A stretch of DNA of 64,000 nucleotides from Polynucleobacter sp. AP-Reno-20A-A9 (GCF_018882085.1 NZ_JACVPB010000006.1:1-64000), one strand, 5' to 3'. Numbered from the stretch's first letter, positions 29,237 through 38,850 are shown. Notes: a model not told the origin generated them from the sequence alone. Numbers and translations are program-made.

Positions 29237-31807
29237 TTAAGGTCTGACCTGTTGTTTGAGGTAAGCAAGAGATTCTTCCACTTGGTCAATCAGAATCAGG
29301 CAGATATCGCCAGCGGCAAGATCGTTTAGGGCCGTATCAATGGCCTTAAATTCACCATGAATCTCTTTGACCTGTTTAGCCTTAGTGGCGCCAACCAAGC
29401 CTTCTTGCAAGAGTTTTAATACCTCGCCATCTTCACGGCCACGTTGACAGGCGTCTTGATAAAGAATGACGTTGTCAAATGAGTTGCCCAAGATGCGGGT
29501 TAGATCGCGGATATCTTCGTCACGACGATCACCTGCACCGCTAATAACAACGTGACTCTTTTTAGGTTTCATGGCTTCAACCGCGCTAGTAAGGGCGCGC
29601 ATAGCATCAGGGTTATGGCCATAGTCAGCAATGACAGTGGCGCCATTGTGTTGAAATTGATTAAAACGCCCTGGCACTGAATTAGGATCACTCTCAAAGC
29701 TATGCAGACCGCGAGCAATCTTCTCAGCATCGAGACCAAGAGCCCAGGCTGCGCCAATAGCGGCCATCGTATTTTCAATTTGGAAGCCTAATACACCATT
29801 TTGTGTCAGCGGAATTTCACTGATAGGGAAGCGGTACATTACACGCGATCCCTTGGAGGCGACAATATAAGCGCCATCAAAATAAATTACTTTTTTATTC
29901 TTAGCGCGATGAGCGGCAATCACTGGATGGTGTTGGTTTTGGGCAAAGAAGATCACTCGGCCAGAACACTTATCACCCATTTTTACAACCATAGGATCTG
30001 CAGCATTTAGGACGGCAGCGCCTGTGGGCGCCACGTTTTGCACAATCACGCGCTTGAGAATGGCCAAATCTTCAACACTGGCAATGTAATTGAGGCCTAG
30101 GTGATCACCTTCTCCAATATTGGTTACAACCGCAACTTCGCAGCGATCAAAGCCAAGACCCTCGCGGAGCATTCCACCCCGAGCAGTTTCAAGTACAGCC
30201 GCATCAACATCTGGATGCATTAGGACATTACGGGCACTCTTGGGTCCGCTGCAATCACCGGTATCGATGAGTCGATGATTAATATAAACGCCATCGGTAC
30301 CGGTCATACCAACCCGAAGGCCAGTTTCATTTAACAAATGGGCAATGAGGCGCACTGTAGTAGTTTTGCCGTTCGTGCCGGTAACCGCCACCACTGGTAT
30401 ACGTCCATCTTCACCGAGGGGGAACATCATATTGATGATGTCTTCTCCAACAGGGCGTCCTTTGCCATACGAAGGCTTTAGATGCATACGTAATCCAGGT
30501 GCAGCATTGACTTCAACGATGCCACCGCCTTGTTGCTCTAATGGCTTGTAGATGTTTTCACAGAGGATGTCTACACCAGCAATGTCAAGACCGATCATCT
30601 GAGCGGCCGCTACAGCACTTGCTGCCACGTCTGGATGAACGTCGTCAGTAACGTCAGTGGCAGTGCCACCAGTGCTGAGATTGGCGTTGTTACGGAGTAA
30701 AACACGCTCACCAGTCTTGGGTACATATTGTGGGGTTAGGCCAGAGCTCGCTAGGTGGGCCATGGCAATGTCATCAAAGCGAATTTTGGTTAGTGCTGTT
30801 GCATGGCCGTCGCCACGCAATGGGTTTTTATTTTCGATTTCAACGAGTTCGGCTACGGAGTGGCTACCATCACCTACGACTTGTGCTGGCTCGCGACGAG
30901 CGGCGGCTGAAAGACGATTGCCAACAACGAGCAAGCGATAGTCTGCTCCTGGAAGGTAGCGCTCAACAATCGTTTCACGACCAAAGGCCTGGGTCACAAC
31001 AAAACCAGCGCGTACCTCTTCTTCGGTTTGAATATTGGCCACAACACCTTTGCCTTGATTGCCATCTTTCGGCTTTAAAACAACCGGGCCACCAATTTTT
31101 TGAGCAGCACGCCAAGCGTCATCAGCAGTGGTAACTACTTCACCAATGGGTACGGATACGCCAGCAGCAGCAAGTAAGTTCTTGGTGAGCTCTTTATCTT
31201 GTGCAATGGCTTCGGCAATTGCACTGGTATCGCTAGTCTCTGCAGCTTGGATGCGCTTTTGTTTGCTACCCCAGCCAAACTGCACCATGCTACCTTCGGT
31301 CATCCGGCGGTAGGGGATATTGCGTTGTACTGCGGCATCCACGATGGAGCCAGTACTTGGTCCAAGACGAACGTCCTCGTACAGGGCCTCTAATTCGGAG
31401 AGGGCGGCAGCAAGATCAAATGGAGCATCATTGAGCGTTGCCTGAATTAATGCAAAAGCAAAGTCAAAAGCCATACGACCGACTACTTCTTCGGTGTATT
31501 CCACCACAACCTGATAAACGCCAACATCAACGGTTTGCACTGTGCGACTAAATGTTACGGGACAGCCTGCTTGTGCTTGTAGGCCAAGCGCTGCATGCTC
31601 AAGGGCATGAGCCAAAGAGAGTGCCTCATTGTGGCCGCCGCGACGCATGCTGCCCAATTGGGGAAAGCGCTCACGAATCTTGGTTTCAAATTGAGGGATA
31701 GAGTCGATTGAGCGTTCAGACTCATCACAAGAAACAATCGCTTCTAAAGCGGTGTGGCGGCTCCATAAATTTGGGCCGCGCAACATACGAATACGGGTGA
31801 TTTCCAA
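29237..31807 (-). CDS. cphA: Cyanophycin synthetase
   Basis: Polymerises aspartate with arginine side chains into cyanophycin, using ATP. The 856-residue product has an N-terminal CphA domain (RGPNLWSRHTALEAIV), an ATP-grasp domain (PVVLKPKDGNQGKGV, ENIYK...IVEVNAAPGLRMH) and a Mur-ligase domain with intact P-loop TGTNGKTTTVRL (residues 476-487). The start is TTG at 31807, directly abutting the cphA' stop, with AGGGG six bases upstream inside cphA'. It is the second gene of the minus-strand pair. Confidence 0.96.
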   Translation of the reverse strand: MEITRIRMLRGPNLWSRHTALEAIVSCDESERSIDSIPQFETKIRERFPQLGSMRRGGHNEALSLAHALEHAALGLQAQAGCPVTFSRTVQTVDVGVYQVVVEYTEEVVGRMAFDFAFALIQATLNDAPFDLAAALSELEALYEDVRLGPSTGSIVDAAVQRNIPYRRMTEGSMVQFGWGSKQKRIQAAETSDTSAIAEAIAQDKELTKNLLAAAGVSVPIGEVVTTADDAWRAAQKIGGPVVLKPKDGNQGKGVVANIQTEEEVRAGFVVTQAFGRETIVERYLPGADYRLLVVGNRLSAAARREPAQVVGDGSHSVAELVEIENKNPLRGDGHATALTKIRFDDIAMAHLASSGLTPQYVPKTGERVLLRNNANLSTGGTATDVTDDVHPDVAASAVAAAQMIGLDIAGVDILCENIYKPLEQQGGGIVEVNAAPGLRMHLKPSYGKGRPVGEDIINMMFPLGEDGRIPVVAVTGTNGKTTTVRLIAHLLNETGLRVGMTGTDGVYINHRLIDTGDCSGPKSARNVLMHPDVDAAVLETARGGMLREGLGFDRCEVAVVTNIGEGDHLGLNYIASVEDLAILKRVIVQNVAPTGAAVLNAADPMVVKMGDKCSGRVIFFAQNQHHPVIAAHRAKNKKVIYFDGAYIVASKGSRVMYRFPISEIPLTQNGVLGFQIENTMAAIGAAWALGLDAEKIARGLHSFESDPNSVPGRFNQFQHNGATVIADYGHNPDAMRALTSAVEAMKPKKSHVVISGAGDRRDEDIRDLTRILGNSFDNVILYQDACQRGREDGEVLKLLQEGLVGATKAKQVKEIHGEFKAIDTALNDLAAGDICLILIDQVEESLAYLKQQVRP

Positions 31808-34000
31808 TTAAGCCCCTGTAGCAGTAGTGGCGTCAGGTACGAATGTTTCTGCACCTGCTTCGATAACGTTGAATGGAATTTCAAGAGCCCAGGCTGCTGC
31901 TATTGCCGCACCTAAATTCATTGTCTTCCAAGGAGAGGAGTTGTTGGCTTCTGAGTGGTGCGGTACTGGAATAGATTTCTGATCTAGCTTTCCAGATTTC
32001 AAGGTAATTTGCTGTTTGCCAGCGACAACCGCACGACCACCGTTCGCTAAGTGGGATTTGACAATCTCAGAGTCCGAATTCTCAGTAAAGAAAATCACTT
32101 GACCATCACATAGCTCGGCCATTTGCACGCACATTGGGTCATCAGCATTGAGTACAGCAACACCTGTTGGAAGAACGACATCTACCTGGGTGCGCACAAC
32201 ACTAAAGACTTGATCTTCGTCGTAAATTGCGTACTGCGGGAAGTTAGCTGTTGGATTGACATTGAGAACTACGCCAACTTGGCAACGATCGTAGGCTAAG
32301 CCTTCAATCAACATTGATAAGTGATTATTCTCAATGACTACCGCTTCTACTGCGCGATTCAGAAGGGTGCGTCGGGCATTTTCCCAATTCGATGCATTGG
32401 AATTTGGAATAGCGCGGTTACCGAAGAACAAGCCTTTACTACAAGACAGACCCACATAAACATTCGTTAAGCGCAAGAAATGAGCAATCATTTCGGCGAC
32501 AGGGGTTTTGCCTCGCTCACCGCAGACACCAACGACTGGAATGCGGAAATCAACCCCGGGTGGGAAGAGGTGATCCGCAATCTCTTTACCAACAGGCTGC
32601 GGTTTGCCGCTGGCGGGCTTAAGATGCATTAGTAGGCCAGGACCTGCATTCACCTCAACAATGGCAGCATTTTGATCTGCCAGTGGTTTGCTAATGTCCT
32701 GTGCCACTAAATCAACCCCGGCAATTTCTAGTCCAACAACACGAGCAGCTAAGGCTACTTGGCTTGCAACGTCAGGATGAATTAAATCAGTGACATCAAA
32801 TGCAACGTTGCCGTTACTTTGAATGAGTACTTTGTGATCTAGTGCGGGAACGCTGTCGCCCATTAATTGTTGACGCGCCAGTTCCAGCTCTACTGCAGAA
32901 TCAATGCGCACAGGATTCAGAGGGTGCTCTTCTGCGGTACCGCGACGTGGATCAGAATTAATCTGTATTTGAATGAGTTCATGAACAGTATGCTTGCCGT
33001 CACCAGTGACCCATACAGTCTCACCTTTTGCAGCAGCAACAACTTTATTGCCCACCACTAGCAAGCGATGTTCATCACCAACAATGTGACGCTCAACTAA
33101 AACTTCACTGCCTTCATCAATTGCAACGGCGTAAGCGGCTTCAATTTCTTGCTGGGTATAAAGGTTAATAAACACACCACGACCATGATTGCCATCGATA
33201 GGCTTTACAACTACTGGTAAGCCAATGTCTTGTGCCGCTTCCCAGGCATCATCAGGGCTGGTAACTGTTCTGCCTTCTGGTGTTGGCACTCCGGCACTGC
33301 GCAGTAGGCTCTTGGTGAGATCTTTATCGCGAGAAATGGTTTCAGCAATTGCGCTCGTTTGATCAGTCTCAGCCGTCCAGATGCGGCGTTGTTTAGCGCC
33401 ATAGCCTAGTTGAACCAGGTTGCCTTCAGACAAACGAATCGATGGAATGCCGCGCTCTTCTGCTGCATTCACAATGCATGCGGTACTTGGTCCGAGCAAG
33501 AGGTCATCACTGAGTTCGCGGAGATTTTCAATAATGGTTTGTACTTCTGCAGCGCAATCTTTATTGTCTTGCGCTAAGGCAAGATATAAGTCGCGAGCAT
33601 ATTTAAGGGCAGTGAGTGTTACCTCTTCGTTGATCGCGCTAACCATGACTTTGTATACACCGCGTCTATCGCCGTCGCGGGCCTTGCCAAAGCCGCCAGG
33701 GATGCCGGCTAAGTTTTGCAGCTCCAAGGTCAGATGCTCCAAGATATGAGCGGGCCATGTGCCTTCTTCAACGCGCTTTAAAAATCCGCCAGTTTCACCA
33801 TAGCTGCAGCGGTGCTCAACAAGACTTGGGAGGGCTTTTACTAAGCGGTCATAAAAGCCAGGAATCAGGTTAGAGGGGTAGTCCTCTAAATCACCAATAT
33901 CCAGCCATACCTCTATAACGGGATGGTAAGTCCACATATTGGGTCCACGGAGATGCTTAACGCTCAGAATCTCGATGGATTTATCTAGTAATTGGGGCAT
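31808..34000 (-). CDS. Second cyanophycin synthetase-like protein (CphA')
   Basis: A 730-residue paralogue with the same order of domains: RGPNMWTYHPVIEVW at the N-terminus, ATP-grasp (LPVVVKPIDGNHGRGVF; AAIVEVNAGPGLLMHL) and a shortened Mur-ligase part. Its P-loop is degenerate, GVCGERGKTPVAEM at 491-504 instead of GTNGKTT, and the Mur-ligase C-terminal domain is cut short by roughly 120 residues compared with CphA. Paired cphA and cphA' genes are known in Burkholderiales. The family pattern suggests a helper or partial-activity synthetase that works with CphA, but that is inference. Translation is linked to cphA by zero spacing. Confidence 0.9.
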   Translation of the reverse strand: MPQLLDKSIEILSVKHLRGPNMWTYHPVIEVWLDIGDLEDYPSNLIPGFYDRLVKALPSLVEHRCSYGETGGFLKRVEEGTWPAHILEHLTLELQNLAGIPGGFGKARDGDRRGVYKVMVSAINEEVTLTALKYARDLYLALAQDNKDCAAEVQTIIENLRELSDDLLLGPSTACIVNAAEERGIPSIRLSEGNLVQLGYGAKQRRIWTAETDQTSAIAETISRDKDLTKSLLRSAGVPTPEGRTVTSPDDAWEAAQDIGLPVVVKPIDGNHGRGVFINLYTQQEIEAAYAVAIDEGSEVLVERHIVGDEHRLLVVGNKVVAAAKGETVWVTGDGKHTVHELIQIQINSDPRRGTAEEHPLNPVRIDSAVELELARQQLMGDSVPALDHKVLIQSNGNVAFDVTDLIHPDVASQVALAARVVGLEIAGVDLVAQDISKPLADQNAAIVEVNAGPGLLMHLKPASGKPQPVGKEIADHLFPPGVDFRIPVVGVCGERGKTPVAEMIAHFLRLTNVYVGLSCSKGLFFGNRAIPNSNASNWENARRTLLNRAVEAVVIENNHLSMLIEGLAYDRCQVGVVLNVNPTANFPQYAIYDEDQVFSVVRTQVDVVLPTGVAVLNADDPMCVQMAELCDGQVIFFTENSDSEIVKSHLANGGRAVVAGKQQITLKSGKLDQKSIPVPHHSEANNSSPWKTMNLGAAIAAAWALEIPFNVIEAGAETFVPDATTATGA

Positions 34001-34203
34001 ATGCAGTGTTGCGATGGTCGGCGCCAGGTTTTGGCGTTAACGCGTCAGACAGTCTCTCTGTTTCTAATAGTTATTGAAAAACTCACAAATTCAGCAAAAA
34101 TACATAAAAGGGGCTACTTAGAGAATTTAACGGCTTTTGACCCTCTAAAGTTGACAGGAGCAATAAATCTAAAAAATTCAGCTCCACTATACTTTTAAGG
34201 TCA
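34001..34203. promoter_or_regulatory. Divergent promoter region of the cyanophycin locus
   Basis: This 203-bp A/T-rich gap separates cphA' from the ABC gene and must hold promoters for both sides. TATACT at 34188-34193 is a good -10 placed so that transcription of the ABC gene would begin within a few bases of its ATG; a TTGACA at 34151 is too far away (31 bp) to be its -35. No ribosome site stands out before the cphA' ATG. Confidence 0.35.
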
Positions 34204-36525
34204 ATGAAGCCACAAATCCTACCTTTTGCCCCTGTGCTACCGAACTATTGGTTGGAAGTCTTGGGGGCTGAAAACTCCCCTGTAAAGAGCCCCGAAGCCC
34301 TACTGGCTTGGATTGAGCTCGATTTAGGCGTCGATTTACGCTTTGAAAAAAGCCTGCTTTTGCTCAGCGAACAAGGTCTATTTTGGACCGATGGCAAAGC
34401 TTTTGAGTCTTGGAAGCTAGAGGCCAACACCCATTTAATCCATGGTGATCACGCTGGAGTGGGGCATTTGCGCCTGGAAACCCCCGATAAGTTGTTGAGA
34501 TCTTGGAATTTCACCTTAGCGGTAAACCCACAAGTACTTCGCTTGCAATCCAGCTTTAAGCAATTAAATCGTGGCGAGGAAGTTAGCAATGGTGAGGTTA
34601 GCGAATACGACAAGCAGGTCTGTGCAGTTTGTTTGAGTCCAAAACCAGCAAATTCAGATTCTTGTCCGACTTGTGATCCTGAGGATGATGCGCCGCCGTC
34701 TACTTGGACGCTATTCAAGCTTTGGCGTTTTGCACGCCCTTACAAAAAACAATTGTTACTTGGTTTTGTATTGACTCTTTTATCCACGGGTGCAACTTTA
34801 ATTCCGCCGTATCTCACCATGCCATTAATGGATCATGTATTGATTCCATACGAGCGGGGCAATCCTATTGATTTCCATTTAGCCAGCATGTATCTCTTGG
34901 CTTTATTTGGTGCTGCAATTGTTGCGTGGGGCCTGGGTTGGTGGAAAACCTATCTACTTGCACTGGTGAGTGAGCGTATTGGCGCTGACTTACGCAATAC
35001 TACCTTTGAGCATCTACTTAAACTTTCATTGGAATATTTTGGCGGCAAGAGAACGGGTGACTTGATTGCTCGAATTGGTGCAGAGACTGATCGAATCTGC
35101 GTCTTCCTCTCCCTTTACGCGCTAGATTTTGCGACCGATGTGCTGATGATCACGATGACTGCGGCCATCCTGGTATCCATTGATCCTTTGCTGGCTCTGG
35201 TGACCTTAGCGCCATTGCCATTTATTGTTTGGATGATTCATGTAGTGCGCGATCGTTTGCGCTTTGGTTTTGAAAAGATTGATCGTATTTGGTCGGAAGT
35301 GACCAATATTTTGGCGGACACTATTCCGGGTATTCGAGTTGTGAAGGCATTTGCACAAGAAGACCGTGAGCTCAAGCGCTTCGTTGATTCGAATAAACAC
35401 AATTTACAAATTAATGATCGCGTGAATCGCGTGTGGGGATTATTTTCTCCTACGGTAACTTTGCTTACTGAAACCGGTTTATTAGTGGTGTGGGGTTTTG
35501 GTATTTGGCAAGTTGCGCACCAGAAAATTTCTGTTGGCGTCTTGATTGCCTTCTTGGCGTACATCGGGCGCTTCTATATTCGCTTAGATTCTATGAGTCG
35601 GATTGTTTCTCATACGCAGAAAGCAGCGGCTGGCGCTAAACGTATTTTTGATATCTTGGACCATGTGTCTAGTGTCCCTGAGCCAATTAATCCACCCCCT
35701 TTGACCGAAGTTAAGGGGCGCATCTCCCTTCGTGGCGTGGGTTTCCGTTATGGAAACCGTGCCGTATCTAAAGGCATAGACTTAGATATAGCCCCCGGAG
35801 AAATGATTGGCTTAGTAGGACATAGTGGCTCGGGTAAGAGTACTTTGGTGAACTTGATTTGCCGCTTCTATGACGTGAGCTCAGGATCAATTTCATTGGA
35901 TGGGCGCGATATTCGAAGTATCGGGATTGCTGACTATCGCAAGCGTATTGGCTTGGTATTGCAAGAGCCGTTTTTATTCTTTGGCACGATTGCTGAAAAC
36001 ATTGCATACGGTAAGCCAGATGCAACACGCGAAGAAATTATTGAGGCCGCACGTGCAGCGCACGCCCATGAATTTATTCTGCGCCTTCCTCTAGGTTATG
36101 ACTCCTTAGTAGGGGAGCGTGGTCAATCCCTTTCTGGTGGTGAGCGTCAACGGATTTCAATAGCACGCGCACTCCTGATTAATCCAAGTATTTTGATTCT
36201 GGATGAGGCTACTTCATCCGTTGATACCACTACTGAAAAAGAAATCCAACGTGCTTTGGATAATTTGGTTAAAGGTCGCACTACGATTGCAATCGCCCAC
36301 CGCCTCTCCACTTTAAGAAAAGCTGATCGCCTGGTGGTATTGGATAAAGGTGAGATTGTAGAAATAGGCTCTCACGATCAACTGATGGAAGCTCAAGGCG
36401 CTTATTACACCTTGTATCAAGCCCAACTGCGTCATGCCGCAGAACTCGTTGAGGGCGGCGCTATTGGGGAAAGTCTGGAAGAAAAACTAGAAGAAGTCGC
36501 CAAACACGTTGGGGGTGGAGTATGA
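34204..36525 (+). CDS. Cyanophycin-associated ABC transporter, membrane-ATPase fusion
   Basis: A 773-residue half-transporter of exporter fold. Residues 1-175 form a cytosolic extension with no recognised enzyme fold that ends in a zinc ribbon C140-x2-C143-x10-C154-x2-C157. Then come six transmembrane helices (about 178-465, LLLGFVLTLLSTGATLIPPYLT...) and a nucleotide-binding domain with Walker A GHSGSGKSTLV, signature LSGGERQRISIARA and Walker B ILILDEATSSVD. It is divergent from cphA' and overlaps the DUF1854 gene. NCBI naming already links this type to cyanophycin metabolism; the transported substrate is unknown. Confidence 0.9.
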   Translation: MKPQILPFAPVLPNYWLEVLGAENSPVKSPEALLAWIELDLGVDLRFEKSLLLLSEQGLFWTDGKAFESWKLEANTHLIHGDHAGVGHLRLETPDKLLRSWNFTLAVNPQVLRLQSSFKQLNRGEEVSNGEVSEYDKQVCAVCLSPKPANSDSCPTCDPEDDAPPSTWTLFKLWRFARPYKKQLLLGFVLTLLSTGATLIPPYLTMPLMDHVLIPYERGNPIDFHLASMYLLALFGAAIVAWGLGWWKTYLLALVSERIGADLRNTTFEHLLKLSLEYFGGKRTGDLIARIGAETDRICVFLSLYALDFATDVLMITMTAAILVSIDPLLALVTLAPLPFIVWMIHVVRDRLRFGFEKIDRIWSEVTNILADTIPGIRVVKAFAQEDRELKRFVDSNKHNLQINDRVNRVWGLFSPTVTLLTETGLLVVWGFGIWQVAHQKISVGVLIAFLAYIGRFYIRLDSMSRIVSHTQKAAAGAKRIFDILDHVSSVPEPINPPPLTEVKGRISLRGVGFRYGNRAVSKGIDLDIAPGEMIGLVGHSGSGKSTLVNLICRFYDVSSGSISLDGRDIRSIGIADYRKRIGLVLQEPFLFFGTIAENIAYGKPDATREEIIEAARAAHAHEFILRLPLGYDSLVGERGQSLSGGERQRISIARALLINPSILILDEATSSVDTTTEKEIQRALDNLVKGRTTIAIAHRLSTLRKADRLVVLDKGEIVEIGSHDQLMEAQGAYYTLYQAQLRHAAELVEGGAIGESLEEKLEEVAKHVGGGV

Positions 36526-36989
36526 ATGCGACTCATCAGCTAGAGCGTGATGCCTTAGGCCGTCTAGTCTTTATCGACAACAAAGGCGAGCGACACATTG
36601 GTGTTCATCCTGTCAGAGCCTTTCCAATTACTGCGCCTGCCGCTGGTATTGGGATCATGAATCAATCTGGAAAAGAGCTTTGCTGGTTCCCGGATGTCAC
36701 TGCTATTTCTGAAGCAGAGCTTGCATTGATCGAGGAAGAATTGGCTGAACGTGAGTTCATGCCAGTCATTGAAAAGATCACTAAGGTTTCTACGTTCGCT
36801 ACTCCTAGTATTTGGGATATCGAAACGGATCGTGGCCCAACTCGAATTCGCCTTAAGGCCGAAGAAGATATTCGTAGAATTGCTGGCAACACATTGCTGA
36901 TTGCCGACTCCAATGGACTGCAATTTCTCATCAAAGACTCTACGCAATTAGATAAAGTCAGCAAAAAACTGCTTGATCGGTTCCGTTAA
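36522..36989 (+). CDS. Cyanophycin-associated DUF1854 family protein
   Basis: A 155-residue soluble protein of the DUF1854 family (HIGVHPVRAFPITAPAAGIGIM, GKELCWFPDVTAIS, TPSIWDIETDRGPTRIRLKAEEDIRR). No signal peptide or membrane helix is present. Its ATG overlaps the ABC gene's TGA by 4 bp, so the two are translated together and may form a complex. Function is unknown; association with the ABC protein and the cyanophycin synthetases is the only clue. Confidence 0.85.
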   Translation: MNATHQLERDALGRLVFIDNKGERHIGVHPVRAFPITAPAAGIGIMNQSGKELCWFPDVTAISEAELALIEEELAEREFMPVIEKITKVSTFATPSIWDIETDRGPTRIRLKAEEDIRRIAGNTLLIADSNGLQFLIKDSTQLDKVSKKLLDRFR

Positions 36990-37139
36990 AAGGGATTTAT
37001 CACGCCAATCCCAGTTCGGCAGGCGGTATCAAGGCATCCCCCCTTGCTCTCATGGGCAAAACCCCGATTTCCACCCAAATTGGGTTAATTTCCAGTAAAA
37101 ACAGAGGTTTACGACTGTCTTGCCTGTGTTTTAGATCTG

Positions 37140-37183
37140 TTGCGCCGCAATAATATTAGGGTTATACTCTAGGTACTAACCCT
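37140..37183 (+). promoter_or_regulatory. Promoter with operator-like dyad for the 35-residue ORF
   Basis: TTGCGC (37140-37145), 17 bp, TATACT (37163-37168). The -10 box is embedded in the inverted repeat AGGGTTA (37158-37164) / TAACCCT (37177-37183), which could be a repressor site or a 5' hairpin. Confidence 0.5.
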
Positions 37184-37196
37184 TAAGGAGATTCAA

Positions 37197-37304
37197 ATGA
37201 CTGTTTTATTGAATATGATTAATCAGCTTTTTTCTGAAAGCAAAACAAGCCAAGTAAAGCCTGCTCGTCACTATGATTTCGACGGCGCATATCGCGGCAT
37301 GTAA
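37197..37304 (+). CDS. Small 35-residue protein, unrecognised
   Basis: The short frame begins at ATG 37197, with AAGGAG eight bases upstream, and ends at TAA 37304. It encodes a hydrophobic-amphipathic N-terminus (MTVLLNMINQLFSESK), a basic middle and the C-terminus ARHYDFDGAYRGM. It has a promoter directly upstream and a strong terminator 23 bp downstream, so it looks like a complete monocistronic unit. No function is recognised. The alternative is that this is a small regulatory RNA with an incidental frame. Confidence 0.65.
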   Translation: MTVLLNMINQLFSESKTSQVKPARHYDFDGAYRGM

Positions 37305-37326
37305 TTTAAAAAAATTACAGTAACTT

Positions 37327-37352
37327 AAAAGCCACCTTCGGGTGGCTTTTTT
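37327..37352 (+). terminator. Rho-independent terminator after the small ORF
   Basis: GCCACC-TTCG-GGTGGC, a six-bp GC-rich stem with the stable TTCG tetraloop, preceded by A4 and followed by T6. Confidence 0.92.
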
Positions 37353-37568
37353 GTTTCTCTTCATCGCTCTTTAGTGGTGAATTGCATCTGGTGATTTAGC
37401 CGCCTAAAGCTTATATTTCATAGGGTTAAGGCAAGGGTAATCACTAGTGAGGATTTAAAGAAAACTTGATATGTGTCAAGTATTCCAATGTATAAATGCT
37501 TAAAAATCACCTAACCCAAATTTTTGGGCGTGATAAGTATTTATATAAGTAAAAATAGGAGATTCAGG

Positions 37569-38831
37569 ATGAGCGGCGAGAAAACTGCAGGACCTTTAGG
37601 AGGTCGTTGGTTTCAGCTACTAATTGGCATCATTTGTATGTCGATGATTGCAAACTTGCAATACGGTTGGACTTTGTTTGTAAACCCAATCGACGCTAAG
37701 TTTGGTTGGGGTCGTGCAGCGATTCAAGTTGCATTTACCATTTTCGTATTGACTGAAACTTGGTTAGTGCCAATCGAAGGTTATCTCGTTGATAAATTTG
37801 GTCCACGCCCTGTTGTTTTCTGCGGCGGTATTTTGTGTGGCCTTGGTTGGATGATGAATGCTCATGCTGATACATTAACCATGCTCTACGTAGCTGCTGC
37901 TGTTAGCGGTGTAGGTGCTGGTGCTGTTTACGGTACTTGCGTAGGTAATGCGCTCAAGTGGTTCCCAGATCGCCGTGGTTTGGCTGCCGGTATGACTGCT
38001 GCAGGCTTTGGTGCTGGTTCAGCTTTGACAGTGATTCCAATCGCTAACATGATTGCTAATCAAGGTTATCAAGATGCGTTCTGGTACTTTGGTATCTGGC
38101 AAGGCATTATCGTTGTTGTTCTGAGCTTGTTGCTTTCTAAGCCGATCAAAGGTGTTATCACTACTGTTAAAGCTGCTGTTGCTCAGACTCGTAAAGATTT
38201 CCGCCCAATGGAAATGATCAAGCAGCCTGTGTTCTGGATCATGTATCTCATGTTCGTCATGGTTGCTGCAGGTGGCTTAATGGCTACTGCACAATTAGGC
38301 CCAATTGCTAAAGACTTCCAAATTGCTGGCGTAACAGTGAGCTTGATGGGCTTGGCATTACCTGCTTTGACCTTTGCTTTGACTGTTGATCGTGTATTGA
38401 ACGGTTTGACCCGTCCTTTCTTTGGTTGGGTATCAGATAAGATTGGCCGCGAACAAACAATGACCTTGTGCTTCTCATTTGAGTGCTTAGGTATTCTTGG
38501 TTTGTACTACCTCGGTCGTGATCCAGTGATGTTTGTTCTGTTAACTGGCTTGGTGTTCTTTGCTTGGGGTGAGATCTATAGCTTGTTCCCATCAACTAAC
38601 GCTGATACTTTTGGCTCAACCTATGCTGCTGGTAACGCAGGTCTTCTCTACACAGCAAAAGGAACTGCTTCATTGTTAGTGCCTTTGTCTAGCGTATTGG
38701 TGGCTACTACTGGTGGCTGGGAAGTGGTGTTCTGGGTTGCGAGTTTCCTAAATGGAACTGCTGCGATCTTGGCTTGGTTTGTCTTGCGTCCAATGCGTCG
38801 CAAACTCATCGAGCGTTCTGCTTCTATGTAA
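37569..38831 (+). CDS. MFS transporter, oxalate/formate antiporter-like (OxlT family)
   Basis: A 12-helix, 420-residue major facilitator. The layout LFVNPIDAKFGWGRAAIQVAFTI..., GYLVDKFGPRP between helices 2 and 3, and GVGAGAVYGTCVGNALKWFPDRRGLAAGMTAAGFGAGSAL are typical of the OxlT/monocarboxylate group, so the substrate is probably a small carboxylate. The start at 37569 has AGGAG seven to eight bases upstream; the frame is open to 37524. It is a single-gene unit with its own terminator. Codon choice is strongly biased toward common codons, suggesting high expression. Confidence 0.88.
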   Translation: MSGEKTAGPLGGRWFQLLIGIICMSMIANLQYGWTLFVNPIDAKFGWGRAAIQVAFTIFVLTETWLVPIEGYLVDKFGPRPVVFCGGILCGLGWMMNAHADTLTMLYVAAAVSGVGAGAVYGTCVGNALKWFPDRRGLAAGMTAAGFGAGSALTVIPIANMIANQGYQDAFWYFGIWQGIIVVVLSLLLSKPIKGVITTVKAAVAQTRKDFRPMEMIKQPVFWIMYLMFVMVAAGGLMATAQLGPIAKDFQIAGVTVSLMGLALPALTFALTVDRVLNGLTRPFFGWVSDKIGREQTMTLCFSFECLGILGLYYLGRDPVMFVLLTGLVFFAWGEIYSLFPSTNADTFGSTYAAGNAGLLYTAKGTASLLVPLSSVLVATTGGWEVVFWVASFLNGTAAILAWFVLRPMRRKLIERSASM

Positions 38832-38850
38832 TTCAGGTCAAAAGCCTAAG

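Noticed and set aside
29237..34000. Annotation of the pair as Mur ligases (MurC/MurE-like)
   Set aside because: Both have the N-terminal CphA domain and an ATP-grasp domain before the Mur-ligase part, which Mur ligases lack.
34151..34193. TTGACA at 34151 paired with TATACT at 34188 as a promoter
   Set aside because: The spacing is 31 bp, far beyond the sigma-70 range.
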